NCBI GenBank assembly: GCA_934307695.1
Contig: CAKRCS010000003.1
Location: 1 to 64,000, forward strand
Direction of reading: 5' to 3'
Length of the DNA stretch: 64,000 bases
Origin: an uncultured Agathobacter sp.
GTDB taxonomy: Bacteria; Bacillota; Clostridia; Lachnospirales; Lachnospiraceae
Part shown: one piece after another, positions 15,213 to 23,173 of the stretch
Position numbering within the stretch: the stretch's first letter is position 1
Layout of the letters: each line of letters begins with the position of its first letter
Translations under genes and position numbers: made by a program
Notes under the pieces: generated by a model
Told to the model about the DNA's origin: nothing
The model's input: only the letters and a program-made list of their open reading frames with translations
The model's database searches: none

Positions 15213-16763
15213 ATGTACCAGATACTGATTGCGGATGATGAATCCATCATTCGGGAAGGAATAAAATGTCTTTTTGACTGGGAAAGCCTGGGCTTTACCA
15301 TCTGTGGGGAAGCCGTCAACGGAGAGCAGGCTTATCAGGAGATTCTTCGCCTGCGCCCGGACGTTGTGCTTCTCGATATCCGTATGCCCGGACTGTCCGG
15401 CACTGATGTCATCCGTGAAGTGCGCTCCGCCGGATATGAGGGCAATATCATCATCTTAAGCGGATACTCCGATTTTAAATATGCGCAGGAAGCGATCCGT
15501 TACGGAGTTCACTCTTACCTTACCAAGCCTGTGGATGAGGATGAGCTTCAATCCGCACTTTTAGCAATTCGCGGCCAGCTGGATGCAAAAGCCGCTGCCA
15601 GCAGCACCAAGGAGCATTACCGCGACACCATCCATGCGTCCATCGTAAAGGATCTGCTGCTTGGAACTGCGGATTTTCCAAAGACGAATCTGTCCGATTT
15701 TCATCTGGATGCACCGGTCTATCAGGTTGTCATCTATGAAAAGTACAGCCACAACTCGCAGGATGCGTCATATAGCTTTTCCGACCTGTTGCGCGTGACG
15801 AATCAGGACAACAATTCCTATGATCATATCACGCTTTCTTACAATGAAGTGTTATTGTTGAAGGGGGATTTCGCCATCCAGAAATTCAATGAATTTCTGG
15901 AGCGCTATGAGAGAGAGCGCCGCCCGCAGAAGGGTTCCCCTCTCGACTCCTTGTTCATTACATACGGCAAGTGCGTATCTGCACCGGATGGCATTCCGGA
16001 ATCCTACACGGAGGCGCTTAGTCTGATGCACCGCCGCTTCTTCTGTGATCAGGAGCAGCATACCATCGGCTATACCGATCTTCCTAAGTTTTTGAACACG
16101 CATCCGATCGACCACGATGCCTTTTTGAAAAAATACTCTGCCATGCTGTTAAACTATCTGCAATCCTTCAACCGCAGCATGGTTGCCCAGACCTTGAACG
16201 AGTTAAACAGTGAGCTCTACAACGCATCGGACTCCATCGATGCCATCAAGCTGCTGCTCGCAGACCTGTTTTTACAGATCAAGGAGCAGATGAACCATCT
16301 GTATAACCACGCAGATATCCCGTTCCCGACCAACGCCGAGATCATCCGCTCCATTGAGAGCAAATATTATCTCTACGAGATACTTCTGTTCTTTACCGAG
16401 CAATTTGAGATTGTGATCGGTTCGATCGGTAATTCCACGCGCGACAGTGTGCTCGATGATATTTTAAACTACATCAATCACAATTACGCCAACAACATCA
16501 CGCTAGAGAACATTGCTCCGCTATTTGGCTATAACAGCTCCTACCTCGGCAAGATCTTCAGCAAGCGGATGGGGGAGAACTTCAATTCCTATGTAGATCA
16601 TATCCGCATTGAGAAGTCTAAAGAACTGCTGCTGAATGAGGATCTGAAGGTGTACAGCGTTGCAGAGAGGGTTGGCTACCGGAATGTGGATTACTTCCAC
16701 ATCAAGTTCAAGAAATATGTCGGGCAGAGCCCGGCGGAATACCGTAAGGTGCACCGCAGGTAG
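15213..16763 (+). CDS. YesN-like response regulator (REC plus AraC HTH)
   Basis: A 516-residue transcription factor with an N-terminal receiver domain (acidic pocket DDE at about residues 8-10, phospho-acceptor Asp55 in LLDIRMPG, Lys105 in LTKP) and a C-terminal AraC-type double helix-turn-helix (about 415-514, including YNSSYLGKIFSKRMGENF and RVGYRNVDYFHIKFKKYVG). The central 270 residues are the usual variable linker of YesN proteins. It is the only plus-strand gene in the glycan locus and probably partners the YesM-like kinase at 29655-31436. A short GGGG precedes ATG by about 10 bases. Confidence 0.92.
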   Translation: MYQILIADDESIIREGIKCLFDWESLGFTICGEAVNGEQAYQEILRLRPDVVLLDIRMPGLSGTDVIREVRSAGYEGNIIILSGYSDFKYAQEAIRYGVHSYLTKPVDEDELQSALLAIRGQLDAKAAASSTKEHYRDTIHASIVKDLLLGTADFPKTNLSDFHLDAPVYQVVIYEKYSHNSQDASYSFSDLLRVTNQDNNSYDHITLSYNEVLLLKGDFAIQKFNEFLERYERERRPQKGSPLDSLFITYGKCVSAPDGIPESYTEALSLMHRRFFCDQEQHTIGYTDLPKFLNTHPIDHDAFLKKYSAMLLNYLQSFNRSMVAQTLNELNSELYNASDSIDAIKLLLADLFLQIKEQMNHLYNHADIPFPTNAEIIRSIESKYYLYEILLFFTEQFEIVIGSIGNSTRDSVLDDILNYINHNYANNITLENIAPLFGYNSSYLGKIFSKRMGENFNSYVDHIRIEKSKELLLNEDLKVYSVAERVGYRNVDYFHIKFKKYVGQSPAEYRKVHRR

Positions 16764-16790
16764 CTTATGCTGCTAAAGCACTGCGCGATA

Positions 16791-16842
16791 ACAAAACGAG
16801 CGGAACATGGGGCATCCCCCTCATTTTCCGCTCGTTCTTTTT
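16791..16842. terminator. Bidirectional terminator between yesN and xylB
   Basis: AACGAGCGGAA (16795-16805) pairs with TTCCGCTCGTT (16826-16836). CTTTTT follows on the plus strand and TTTTG on the minus strand, so it can end both converging transcripts. Confidence 0.88.
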
Positions 16843-16879
16843 AACTTTTTATAAAGCCTGCCGCTTCATGCCGAAACAC

Positions 16880-18364
16880 TTATATGGTCTTGTATACATC
16901 CTTCAGTGCCGGATACATCTTGATGAACTTCTCATAGCACTTCTGGTACTTCTCCACAAGCTCCGGTGTCGGCTCGGTCGTATCCTTCACATGGACGATC
17001 TTCTCTGTCGCAGCTTCCACGTCTGCGAAAACTCCGGCAGCTACCGCCGCAAGGATCGCGCCGCCATACGCAGGTCCTTCCTCAACCGCAACAGTATCGA
17101 CCTTCAGGTTCATGACATTGGCAACGATCTTTCTCCAGAGAGGGCTCTTTGCGCCACCGCCGCAGATCGTCGTGCGCTCCGGTGCAACGCCTAAGTTTCT
17201 TGCCACCTCAAGGGAATCCCGCAGTGCGTACGCAACACCCTCGAAAACAGCCTGCAGCATATCAGCCCTGCTGGTGTCAAGGCTCATTCCGATAAATGCC
17301 CCCTTTGCCTGCGGATCGTTGTGCGGGGACCGCTCTCCCATCAGATACGGCAGGAAGTATACATGATTCTCACCGAGAAGTCCGTTTGCATCGCGCTCGT
17401 CGATCGGCTTCTGCTCGCCCGCAAAATCTCCGGTCTTTAAGATTTCTTCCATCCACCACTTATTGCAGCTCGCCGCAGAGAGCATGCAGCCCATCAGATG
17501 ATAATTGCCGTCTGCATGTGCAAATGAATGCAGCGCATTGTACGGATCTACCCCATAGCTGCCATTGGTGATAAAAATCGTTCCGCTTGTGCCGAGTGAC
17601 AGGTTGCACTTGCCTGCGCCTACGCATCCGGTTCCGACTGCCGCAGCTGCATTATCCCCAGCTCCTGCCGCGACGATGCAGTTCTCCGGGAATCCAAGCT
17701 CCTTTGCCACCTCAGGAAGAAGTGTTCCTGTCTTTTCGTAGCTTTCAAACAGCTTTGGCATCCACTCCTCTTTTACCGAGCAGATCTCCATCATCTCTTT
17801 TGACCAGCATTTGTGCTCCACATCCAAAAGAAGCATACCGGACGCATCGGAATAGTCCGTGCTGTTTACTCCGGTCAGGCGGTATGCCAGGTAGTCCTTC
17901 GGCAGCATCAGCTTATGGATGCGCGCAAAATTCTCCGGCTCATGGTTCTTTACCCAGAGGATCTTCGGTGCGGTAAAGCCAGCAAATGCGATGTTGCCGG
18001 TAAGCTTTGATAATTTTTCTTTTCCGATCACATTGTTCAGGTAATCGGTCTCTTCCATCGTTCTTCCGTCATTCCACAGGATCGCCGGGCGGATAACCTC
18101 GTCCTTCTCATCAAGGATGACAAGTCCGTGCATCTGACCGCCGAAGCTGATACCCGCAATTTGGCTCTTATCGCATCCGGCGGTAAGCTCCTTTAAGCCC
18201 GCAATACTCTGTGACCACCAGTCTGCCGGATTCTGCTCTGACCATCCCGGATGCGGAAAGCTGAGCGCATATTCCTTTGATACGATCTTTTCAACGATTC
18301 CGTCCTCGCTCATCAGCAACAGCTTGACAGCGGAGGTTCCCAAATCTACTCCAATAAAATACAT
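16880..18364 (-). CDS. xylB: Xylulokinase-like FGGY sugar kinase
   Basis: A cytoplasmic FGGY-family kinase that phosphorylates D-xylulose, feeding the pentose phosphate pathway. The 494-residue protein starts with the phosphate loop YFIGVDLGTSAVK, has the xylulokinase-specific FGGQMHG (about residues 74-80), LWNDGR (97-102), the catalytic Asp in AAGAGDNAAAAVGTG, and GGGAKSPLW near 400-410. The start at 18364 has AGGGAG 9 bases upstream; the longer reading frame starts with TTG. A terminator separates it from the isomerase upstream, so its transcription is probably reduced relative to that gene or partly independent. Substrate could also be another ketopentose. Confidence 0.9.
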   Translation of the reverse strand: MYFIGVDLGTSAVKLLLMSEDGIVEKIVSKEYALSFPHPGWSEQNPADWWSQSIAGLKELTAGCDKSQIAGISFGGQMHGLVILDEKDEVIRPAILWNDGRTMEETDYLNNVIGKEKLSKLTGNIAFAGFTAPKILWVKNHEPENFARIHKLMLPKDYLAYRLTGVNSTDYSDASGMLLLDVEHKCWSKEMMEICSVKEEWMPKLFESYEKTGTLLPEVAKELGFPENCIVAAGAGDNAAAAVGTGCVGAGKCNLSLGTSGTIFITNGSYGVDPYNALHSFAHADGNYHLMGCMLSAASCNKWWMEEILKTGDFAGEQKPIDERDANGLLGENHVYFLPYLMGERSPHNDPQAKGAFIGMSLDTSRADMLQAVFEGVAYALRDSLEVARNLGVAPERTTICGGGAKSPLWRKIVANVMNLKVDTVAVEEGPAYGGAILAAVAAGVFADVEAATEKIVHVKDTTEPTPELVEKYQKCYEKFIKMYPALKDVYKTI

Positions 18365-18406
18365 ATATGTAAGCTCCCTCTTCAAACAGCGGCATTTGCC
18401 GCCGGT

Positions 18407-18445
18407 AATAAAAATTGGCAGGAATATTGTGATACTCCTGCCAAT
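18407..18445 (-). terminator. Internal terminator between isomerase and xylB
   Basis: On the minus strand ATTGGCAGGA (18436-18445) pairs with TCCTGCCAAT (18414-18423) around a 12-base loop, followed by TTTTTATT. It may lower xylB expression relative to the isomerase. Confidence 0.85.
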
Positions 18446-18460
18446 CTGATGCTTTATATC

Positions 18461-19945
18461 TTACTTAAACGGGTTCTCTGTCGGGTATGGCAGGCTTGCC
18501 GGCTGGTTGTAGTTGATGTCCTCCAGCGGCACTCCGATATACTTGAACACTTCAAACAGAGCCTTGCCGTAATGTCCGAATGCAACTGCTCCGTGGTGCG
18601 GGTAGTTCTTCTCGATCAGCACATGGCGGTAGAAGCGTCCCATCTCCTTGATCGCAAATACACCGATTCCACCGAAGGATCTGGTTGCAACCGGAAGTAC
18701 CTCGCCCTCTGCAACATAAGCGCGCAGCTTATTGTCAGCGGTAGACTGGATACGGTAGAAGGTGATGTCTCCAGGGATGATGTCTCCTTCGAGTGTTCCG
18801 TTGGTAACCTCAATCGGAAGGCTTCTTGCCATGATCTTCTGATACTTCATCTCGCCCTTTGTAAGCTTTGCGGTGCAGGTGTTTCCACAATGGAAGCCCA
18901 TGAAGGTATCCTTGTGTGTGTAATCGAACTTGCCCTTGATAGACTCCTCGTACATATCCTTCGGTACGGAGTTGTTGATGTCAAGAAGGGTAACTGCGTC
19001 ATCACTGACACAGGTTCCGATGAACTCTGAAAGAACACCGTAGATATCAACCTCGCAGGATACCGGAATGCCTCTTCCGGTCAGACGGCTGTTTACATAG
19101 CAAGGAACAAATCCAAACTGTGTCTGGAACGCCGGCCAGCATTTGCCTGCGATGGCAACATACTTGCGGTATCCCTTGTGTGCCTCCACCCAGTCAAGAA
19201 GTGTAAGCTCATACTGAGCAAGCTTTGCAAGGATCTCTGGCTTCTTGTTGCCTTCTCCAAGATCTTTTTCCATATCTGCTACTACTTCCGGAATACGTGC
19301 ATCCCCTTCATGCTTGTTGAATGCTTCAAACAGGTCAAGCTCAGAGTTCTCCTCGATCTCAACGCCAAGGTTGTAAAGCTGCTTGATCGGTGCGTTGCAG
19401 GCAAGGAAGTTGAGCGGTCTTGGTCCGAAGGAAATGATCTTTAAATTGCTAAGTCCATCGACAGCTCTTGCGATCGGAATGAACTCATGGATCATGTCTG
19501 CACAATCCTCTGCGTCACCGACCGGATATTCCGGTATGTATGCACCGACGTTGCGGAGCTTTAAGTTGTAGCTTGCATTTAACATACCGCAGTATGCATC
19601 GCCTCTGCCGTCCATAAGGTCAGCCTGGCTCTCCTCTGCTGCTGCAACGAACATCTTCGGTCCATCAAAATGCTTTGCAAGAAGCGTCTCAGAGATCTCC
19701 GGTCCGAAATTGCCAAGATATACACAAAGGGCGTTACATCCTGCTGCCTTGATGTCCTCTAGTGCCTGTACCATATGGATCTCGCTCTCCACGATACATA
19801 CCGGGCACTCATAGATGTCTGTGGCATCATACTTGTCGGCATACGCCTTTACAAGAGCCTTTCTTCTGTTGACAGCCAGGCTCTCCGGGAAACAGTCACG
19901 GCTTACTGCCACGATTCCCACTTTGATTTTTGGAATGTTGTTCAT
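18461..19945 (-). CDS. L-fucose/L-arabinose isomerase family protein
   Basis: A 494-residue cytoplasmic aldose-ketose isomerase of the FucI/AraA superfamily. The Rossmann-like N-terminal half includes CNALCVYLGNFGPE, and putative metal ligands occur in order as Glu (SCEVDIYGVLSE), Asp (VTLLDINNS) and His (MGFHCGNT). It is neither close to classical FucI (about 590 residues) nor to AraA by eye, so the sugar is uncertain: L-fucose, L-arabinose or D-xylose. The start at 19945 has AAGGAG 6 bases upstream. It lies between DUF4867 and xylB, a neighbourhood that suggests a pentose route through xylulose or a related ketose. Confidence 0.82.
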   Translation of the reverse strand: MNNIPKIKVGIVAVSRDCFPESLAVNRRKALVKAYADKYDATDIYECPVCIVESEIHMVQALEDIKAAGCNALCVYLGNFGPEISETLLAKHFDGPKMFVAAAEESQADLMDGRGDAYCGMLNASYNLKLRNVGAYIPEYPVGDAEDCADMIHEFIPIARAVDGLSNLKIISFGPRPLNFLACNAPIKQLYNLGVEIEENSELDLFEAFNKHEGDARIPEVVADMEKDLGEGNKKPEILAKLAQYELTLLDWVEAHKGYRKYVAIAGKCWPAFQTQFGFVPCYVNSRLTGRGIPVSCEVDIYGVLSEFIGTCVSDDAVTLLDINNSVPKDMYEESIKGKFDYTHKDTFMGFHCGNTCTAKLTKGEMKYQKIMARSLPIEVTNGTLEGDIIPGDITFYRIQSTADNKLRAYVAEGEVLPVATRSFGGIGVFAIKEMGRFYRHVLIEKNYPHHGAVAFGHYGKALFEVFKYIGVPLEDINYNQPASLPYPTENPFK

Positions 19946-19996
19946 AATGTTCTCCTTCTCTCTTATATTGAATGCGTCCCGCACTCAGATTCAATT

Positions 19997-20617
19997 CTAT
20001 TCAACAGTCAGATTCTCACCGACCAGTCCGCAGAATGCGCCCTCGATCTTTGCCTCCGGGTGGGCGATCAGCCACTTGTTCTTCGCAGTGATCAGTTTGC
20101 CCTCGCCCTCGCTCCAAGGTCCTGCCTCAAGCTCGGTATTTGTTCCCTGCGGAAGAACGATCACACAGCGGAATCCCTGCTCACCCGCTGCGGTGCAAGG
20201 AGCATAATGAAGTGTGGTTGCAAAAAGCTCCACACCTACGCCCGCCGGCAGATAGAAGGCTTCTATCTTTGCGGTGTCGTATGTGAAATCCGGCTGGATG
20301 TCCTCCTCCTTGCCTAAAAGAAGCACAAGTCCCTCACCGACTGCAATGTCAAGCTCGGAAGATCTGTGATACTCAACGGCGTTCAGCTTCTTATTGTTGC
20401 CGTTGCAATATCCGATCTCGATCGGAAGTCCGCCATAAGCGCGGTCTGTCAGGTCTTTTGCCACCGCACATGCCTCCAGCTCCGGTACGGATGCCACATA
20501 GATCGGTCCGTCCGATGGGCACGGGGTTACTGCCATCTTCTCTGACAGTTCGGTAAAATCATACCCTTCGAGGATGCGTCCGTATTTGCGAAATGTTACA
20601 TCTGTTACACTCTTCAT
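19997..20617 (-). CDS. DUF4867 family protein
   Basis: A 206-residue soluble protein matching DUF4867: EYHRSSELDIAVGEGLVLLL (about 85-104), then KIEAFYLPAGVGVELFATTLHYAPC, a cupin-like beta-rich arrangement with Glu and His residues that could bind a metal. Function is unknown. Its consistent location beside the fucose/arabinose isomerase-like gene suggests a sugar-processing role, such as mutarotation or lyxose/xylose epimerisation (inference). The start at 20617 has GGAGG 5 bases upstream. It ends 51 bases before the isomerase start. Confidence 0.8.
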   Translation of the reverse strand: MKSVTDVTFRKYGRILEGYDFTELSEKMAVTPCPSDGPIYVASVPELEACAVAKDLTDRAYGGLPIEIGYCNGNNKKLNAVEYHRSSELDIAVGEGLVLLLGKEEDIQPDFTYDTAKIEAFYLPAGVGVELFATTLHYAPCTAAGEQGFRCVIVLPQGTNTELEAGPWSEGEGKLITAKNKWLIAHPEAKIEGAFCGLVGENLTVE

Positions 20618-20638
20618 AAGATCCTCCATCCATTATGT

Positions 20639-22354
20639 CTATTGTCTGTTTGCTTCTATCTCTGCTCTTAGCAGCTCCGTCATCTGCTCCTGTGCCTGAT
20701 ATGCGCCTGCTGCGATCAGATTCTGCTGCAGCTGATCCCATTTGGAATCAAATTTATCCGGTGTACACACCACACAGTCGATCAAGCCCTCCCGCGCAAT
20801 CTCGTCCAGCCTTGAAAGCTGTCTGTCCAGATCTGCCGGAAGTATCCTTGACCACAATGGAGTATATTCCTTCTTTTCAAATTCATCTGCCTGTGGAAAA
20901 ATATCCGTCAGCCGTTCCACATCCCATGCCTCAAGCGCTGCCTGTTCCTGTTCATTGTAGGAATCCGCAACACTTTCCGGGTTTAAGATGCAAAAATAAT
21001 TTCCGGTCGAATCCAGCACTGTGTTCCCATAGCTTGGAAACGGATAACTGTGCAGTCCCACTCCGGTCTCGTTCTGATAGGACACGTTCTTCTCCGCGCG
21101 CTCGATTTCCTCCGCCGTGCGGCAACGCACGCCGTCCTCGTCATAATAGTAATTGACTCCCTCGATTCCCCAGTTTACAAGAATCTGTGCCTCCTCCGTG
21201 CAGAGCCAGTCCAGAAACTGGATTGCCCTCACCGGATCCTTGCAGGCTGTCGTAATGCCAATTCCCCAGGTGTTAAGCCCCTGCGGTGCAAGAGATGCAC
21301 ATTTTACCGAGGAATCTATCGTTACCGGAAGTCCCGCGTATGTACGCTCATACCGTCCCGCTGCCTTTAGCGTATTCTCGGCGGTGGTATAATCCCAGTC
21401 GGCATCTAAAAGTCCGAGCACTCTTCCGGAAGCAATTTTTTCCAGATAATCTTCGTGTGTCTGGATTGCAAATTCCTGATCCAGCACCTTCTCGTCATAC
21501 ATGCGGTTGAGCCACCGGTAATACTCCTTCTGCCCACCCACCATGTGCTTATACTGTACCTTATAATCGTCGGAGACGATCCACTGTCCGTTGTCGATCG
21601 CCCCATTGGCAATATAGCCGGATGGGTTGGCAAGTGTCGTATACCAGTGCCAGTCTGTGACCGAAAGCGTGATTCCGATGGTCGTCTGTCCATCGATATT
21701 CAGATGACGTGCCTTGTATTCCCTGATCATATCCCCATATTCTTCCAGGGTATAGGGAATGCGGTAATCGTTAAATGCCAGTACCGCCCACTGTAGCTGC
21801 GCCGTTCCGGAGCTGGTCAGTGCCTCGTCCTGCACCTTTCCGCAGTAGAGCTGGTAGATTGCTGGATTCTCCCTGCTGCTTTGCAGCTTCTCATATTCAT
21901 CGCCGTACAGCGCCTTGATATGAGGTCCGTATTCATCGATCAGATCGGACAGATCGATCAAAGCGCCCTGTTCAATCAAAATATCACTATCGCCTTTTGC
22001 GAAAATCAGATCCGGCAGCTCGCCGGTAGCAATCATCAGTTCCACCGTCTTTTCTTCCACGTCCGACGGATACAATGTGTCCAGCGTCACGCCAGTTGCC
22101 TCTGTGATTGCAAGCGCTACCGGATCCGTCCATGGATCCTCCGCGCCGTCTGCATTATAAAAAGTGAATGTAATTGGTTCCAGGGTGGAACCCGCCTGAT
22201 CATTACTGTCGTCCAGCTCCCCCGCACATCCGGCAAGCGTCAGGAGCATTGTGCCTGCCAATGTCCCCGCGACGATCCGATTCCATCCGATCTTCCCGAC
22301 TATCGCTTTCTTCATATCTTCCTGCATCTCTGTCATTCTATCTCTTATTGCCAA
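20639..22354 (-). CDS. Sugar ABC transporter solute-binding lipoprotein (first of two)
   Basis: A 571-residue extracellular solute-binding protein of the LplA type. It has an N-terminal signal with lipobox LTLAGC (Cys at about residue 43) and the family 1 solute-binding layout: LPDLIFAKGDSDILIEQGAL near 115-135, TTACKDPVRAIQFLDWLCTEEAQ near 365. The likely start is TTG at 22354 with AGGAG 6 bases upstream; a downstream ATG (MKKAIVG) would give a shorter signal peptide. It is separated from the YesL gene by its own promoter and is upstream of DUF4867 by 21 bases. No permease is next to it, so it probably shares LplB/LplC with the second binding protein. Confidence 0.88.
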   Translation of the reverse strand: MAIRDRMTEMQEDMKKAIVGKIGWNRIVAGTLAGTMLLTLAGCAGELDDSNDQAGSTLEPITFTFYNADGAEDPWTDPVALAITEATGVTLDTLYPSDVEEKTVELMIATGELPDLIFAKGDSDILIEQGALIDLSDLIDEYGPHIKALYGDEYEKLQSSRENPAIYQLYCGKVQDEALTSSGTAQLQWAVLAFNDYRIPYTLEEYGDMIREYKARHLNIDGQTTIGITLSVTDWHWYTTLANPSGYIANGAIDNGQWIVSDDYKVQYKHMVGGQKEYYRWLNRMYDEKVLDQEFAIQTHEDYLEKIASGRVLGLLDADWDYTTAENTLKAAGRYERTYAGLPVTIDSSVKCASLAPQGLNTWGIGITTACKDPVRAIQFLDWLCTEEAQILVNWGIEGVNYYYDEDGVRCRTAEEIERAEKNVSYQNETGVGLHSYPFPSYGNTVLDSTGNYFCILNPESVADSYNEQEQAALEAWDVERLTDIFPQADEFEKKEYTPLWSRILPADLDRQLSRLDEIAREGLIDCVVCTPDKFDSKWDQLQQNLIAAGAYQAQEQMTELLRAEIEANRQ

Positions 22355-22380
22355 TCCGTACTCCTAAAAACTCTTACATA

Positions 22381-22409
22381 ATTATCTCATACTTTTGGCT
22401 GTTGTACAA
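22381..22409 (-). promoter_or_regulatory. Promoter before the first solute-binding protein
   Basis: On the minus strand -35 TTGTAC (22404-22409) and -10 GATAAT (22381-22386) are 17 bp apart, about 30 bases before the TTG start codon. Confidence 0.6.
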
Positions 22410-22443
22410 GATATGCATACTGCCAGTGACAGCAATCCGGAGA

Positions 22444-23082
22444 TTATTTTTCCTCCTTTTCGGAGACTGCGCCCGGTTCCTTTTCAATCTCACGGAAAAA
22501 TCGGATCGCGAATGAACATACGGTAAGTGCGATCGTTCCCGGTCCGATCAAAAGACCGATGAACATCAGCGTGTAATTCCACATAAAGAGAACCAGCTCG
22601 ATTGCAATGATAAACGCAAGAAAAAGTGTTCTGAGGAAATAGCGGGTTGCAATGTCATAGGAGTTTTTCAGCGTCCTGAAGGTTGTGTTCTCATAGCGCG
22701 CCATAAGCGGAAATGCATAGATAAACGCCATTCCACAGACAAAGCCTGTTATGATGGCTGCTACAAGAAAAAGCATAGAGCTGCCTTCCGTCACTTGAAA
22801 GAACTGGATATCCAGATAGACAGCATAGAACGCAACCACGCCGATCAGTCCAAGCAGTATGGAGGATTTAAAATTCTCCCTGAATGCCTTGAGGAAGTCC
22901 CTTGCGACATATCCTTCTGCATCATCTGCCATCTCAAGAGCGATCTTGTTAAGGGCTGCCGTTGCCGGTCCGATCGTAATGACCGGGATACTGCACACCA
23001 GCCACAGAAGGCTGATCTTAACGATATCCCACAACCGTGTCATAAACTTATATACCGGACTGTCTGTACTGAAAAACTTCAT
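22444..23082 (-). CDS. YesL family (DUF624) membrane protein
   Basis: A 212-residue membrane protein with about five hydrophobic segments. The N-terminal block MTRLWDIVKISLLWLVCSIP (about residues 13-32) with VITIGPATAAL is diagnostic for YesL/DUF624, proteins that recur next to LplB/LplC sugar transporters and YesMN systems; the biochemical role is unknown. The C-terminal tail is polar and acidic (EKEPGAVSEKEEK). The start at 23082 is preferred because AAGGA lies about 8 bases upstream. Confidence 0.88.
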   Translation of the reverse strand: MKFFSTDSPVYKFMTRLWDIVKISLLWLVCSIPVITIGPATAALNKIALEMADDAEGYVARDFLKAFRENFKSSILLGLIGVVAFYAVYLDIQFFQVTEGSSMLFLVAAIITGFVCGMAFIYAFPLMARYENTTFRTLKNSYDIATRYFLRTLFLAFIIAIELVLFMWNYTLMFIGLLIGPGTIALTVCSFAIRFFREIEKEPGAVSEKEEK

Positions 23083-23100
23083 ACGCTTATTCCTTCCATG

Positions 23101-23160
23101 TACCAAAAGCGGGCAAGCCTGTTTTCTCTAAAAGAGCTCGACTTAACCCGCTTTTTTATT
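23101..23160. terminator. Hairpin terminator between the second binding protein and yesL
   Basis: AAAGCGGG (23105-23112) pairs with CCCGCTTT (23147-23154), with extra pairing between CAAG and CTTAA. T-runs follow on both strands (TTTTTTA on plus, TTTTGG on minus). It may reduce read-through from the transporter genes into yesL. Confidence 0.65.
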
Positions 23161-23173
23161 TCGTATTAACTGA

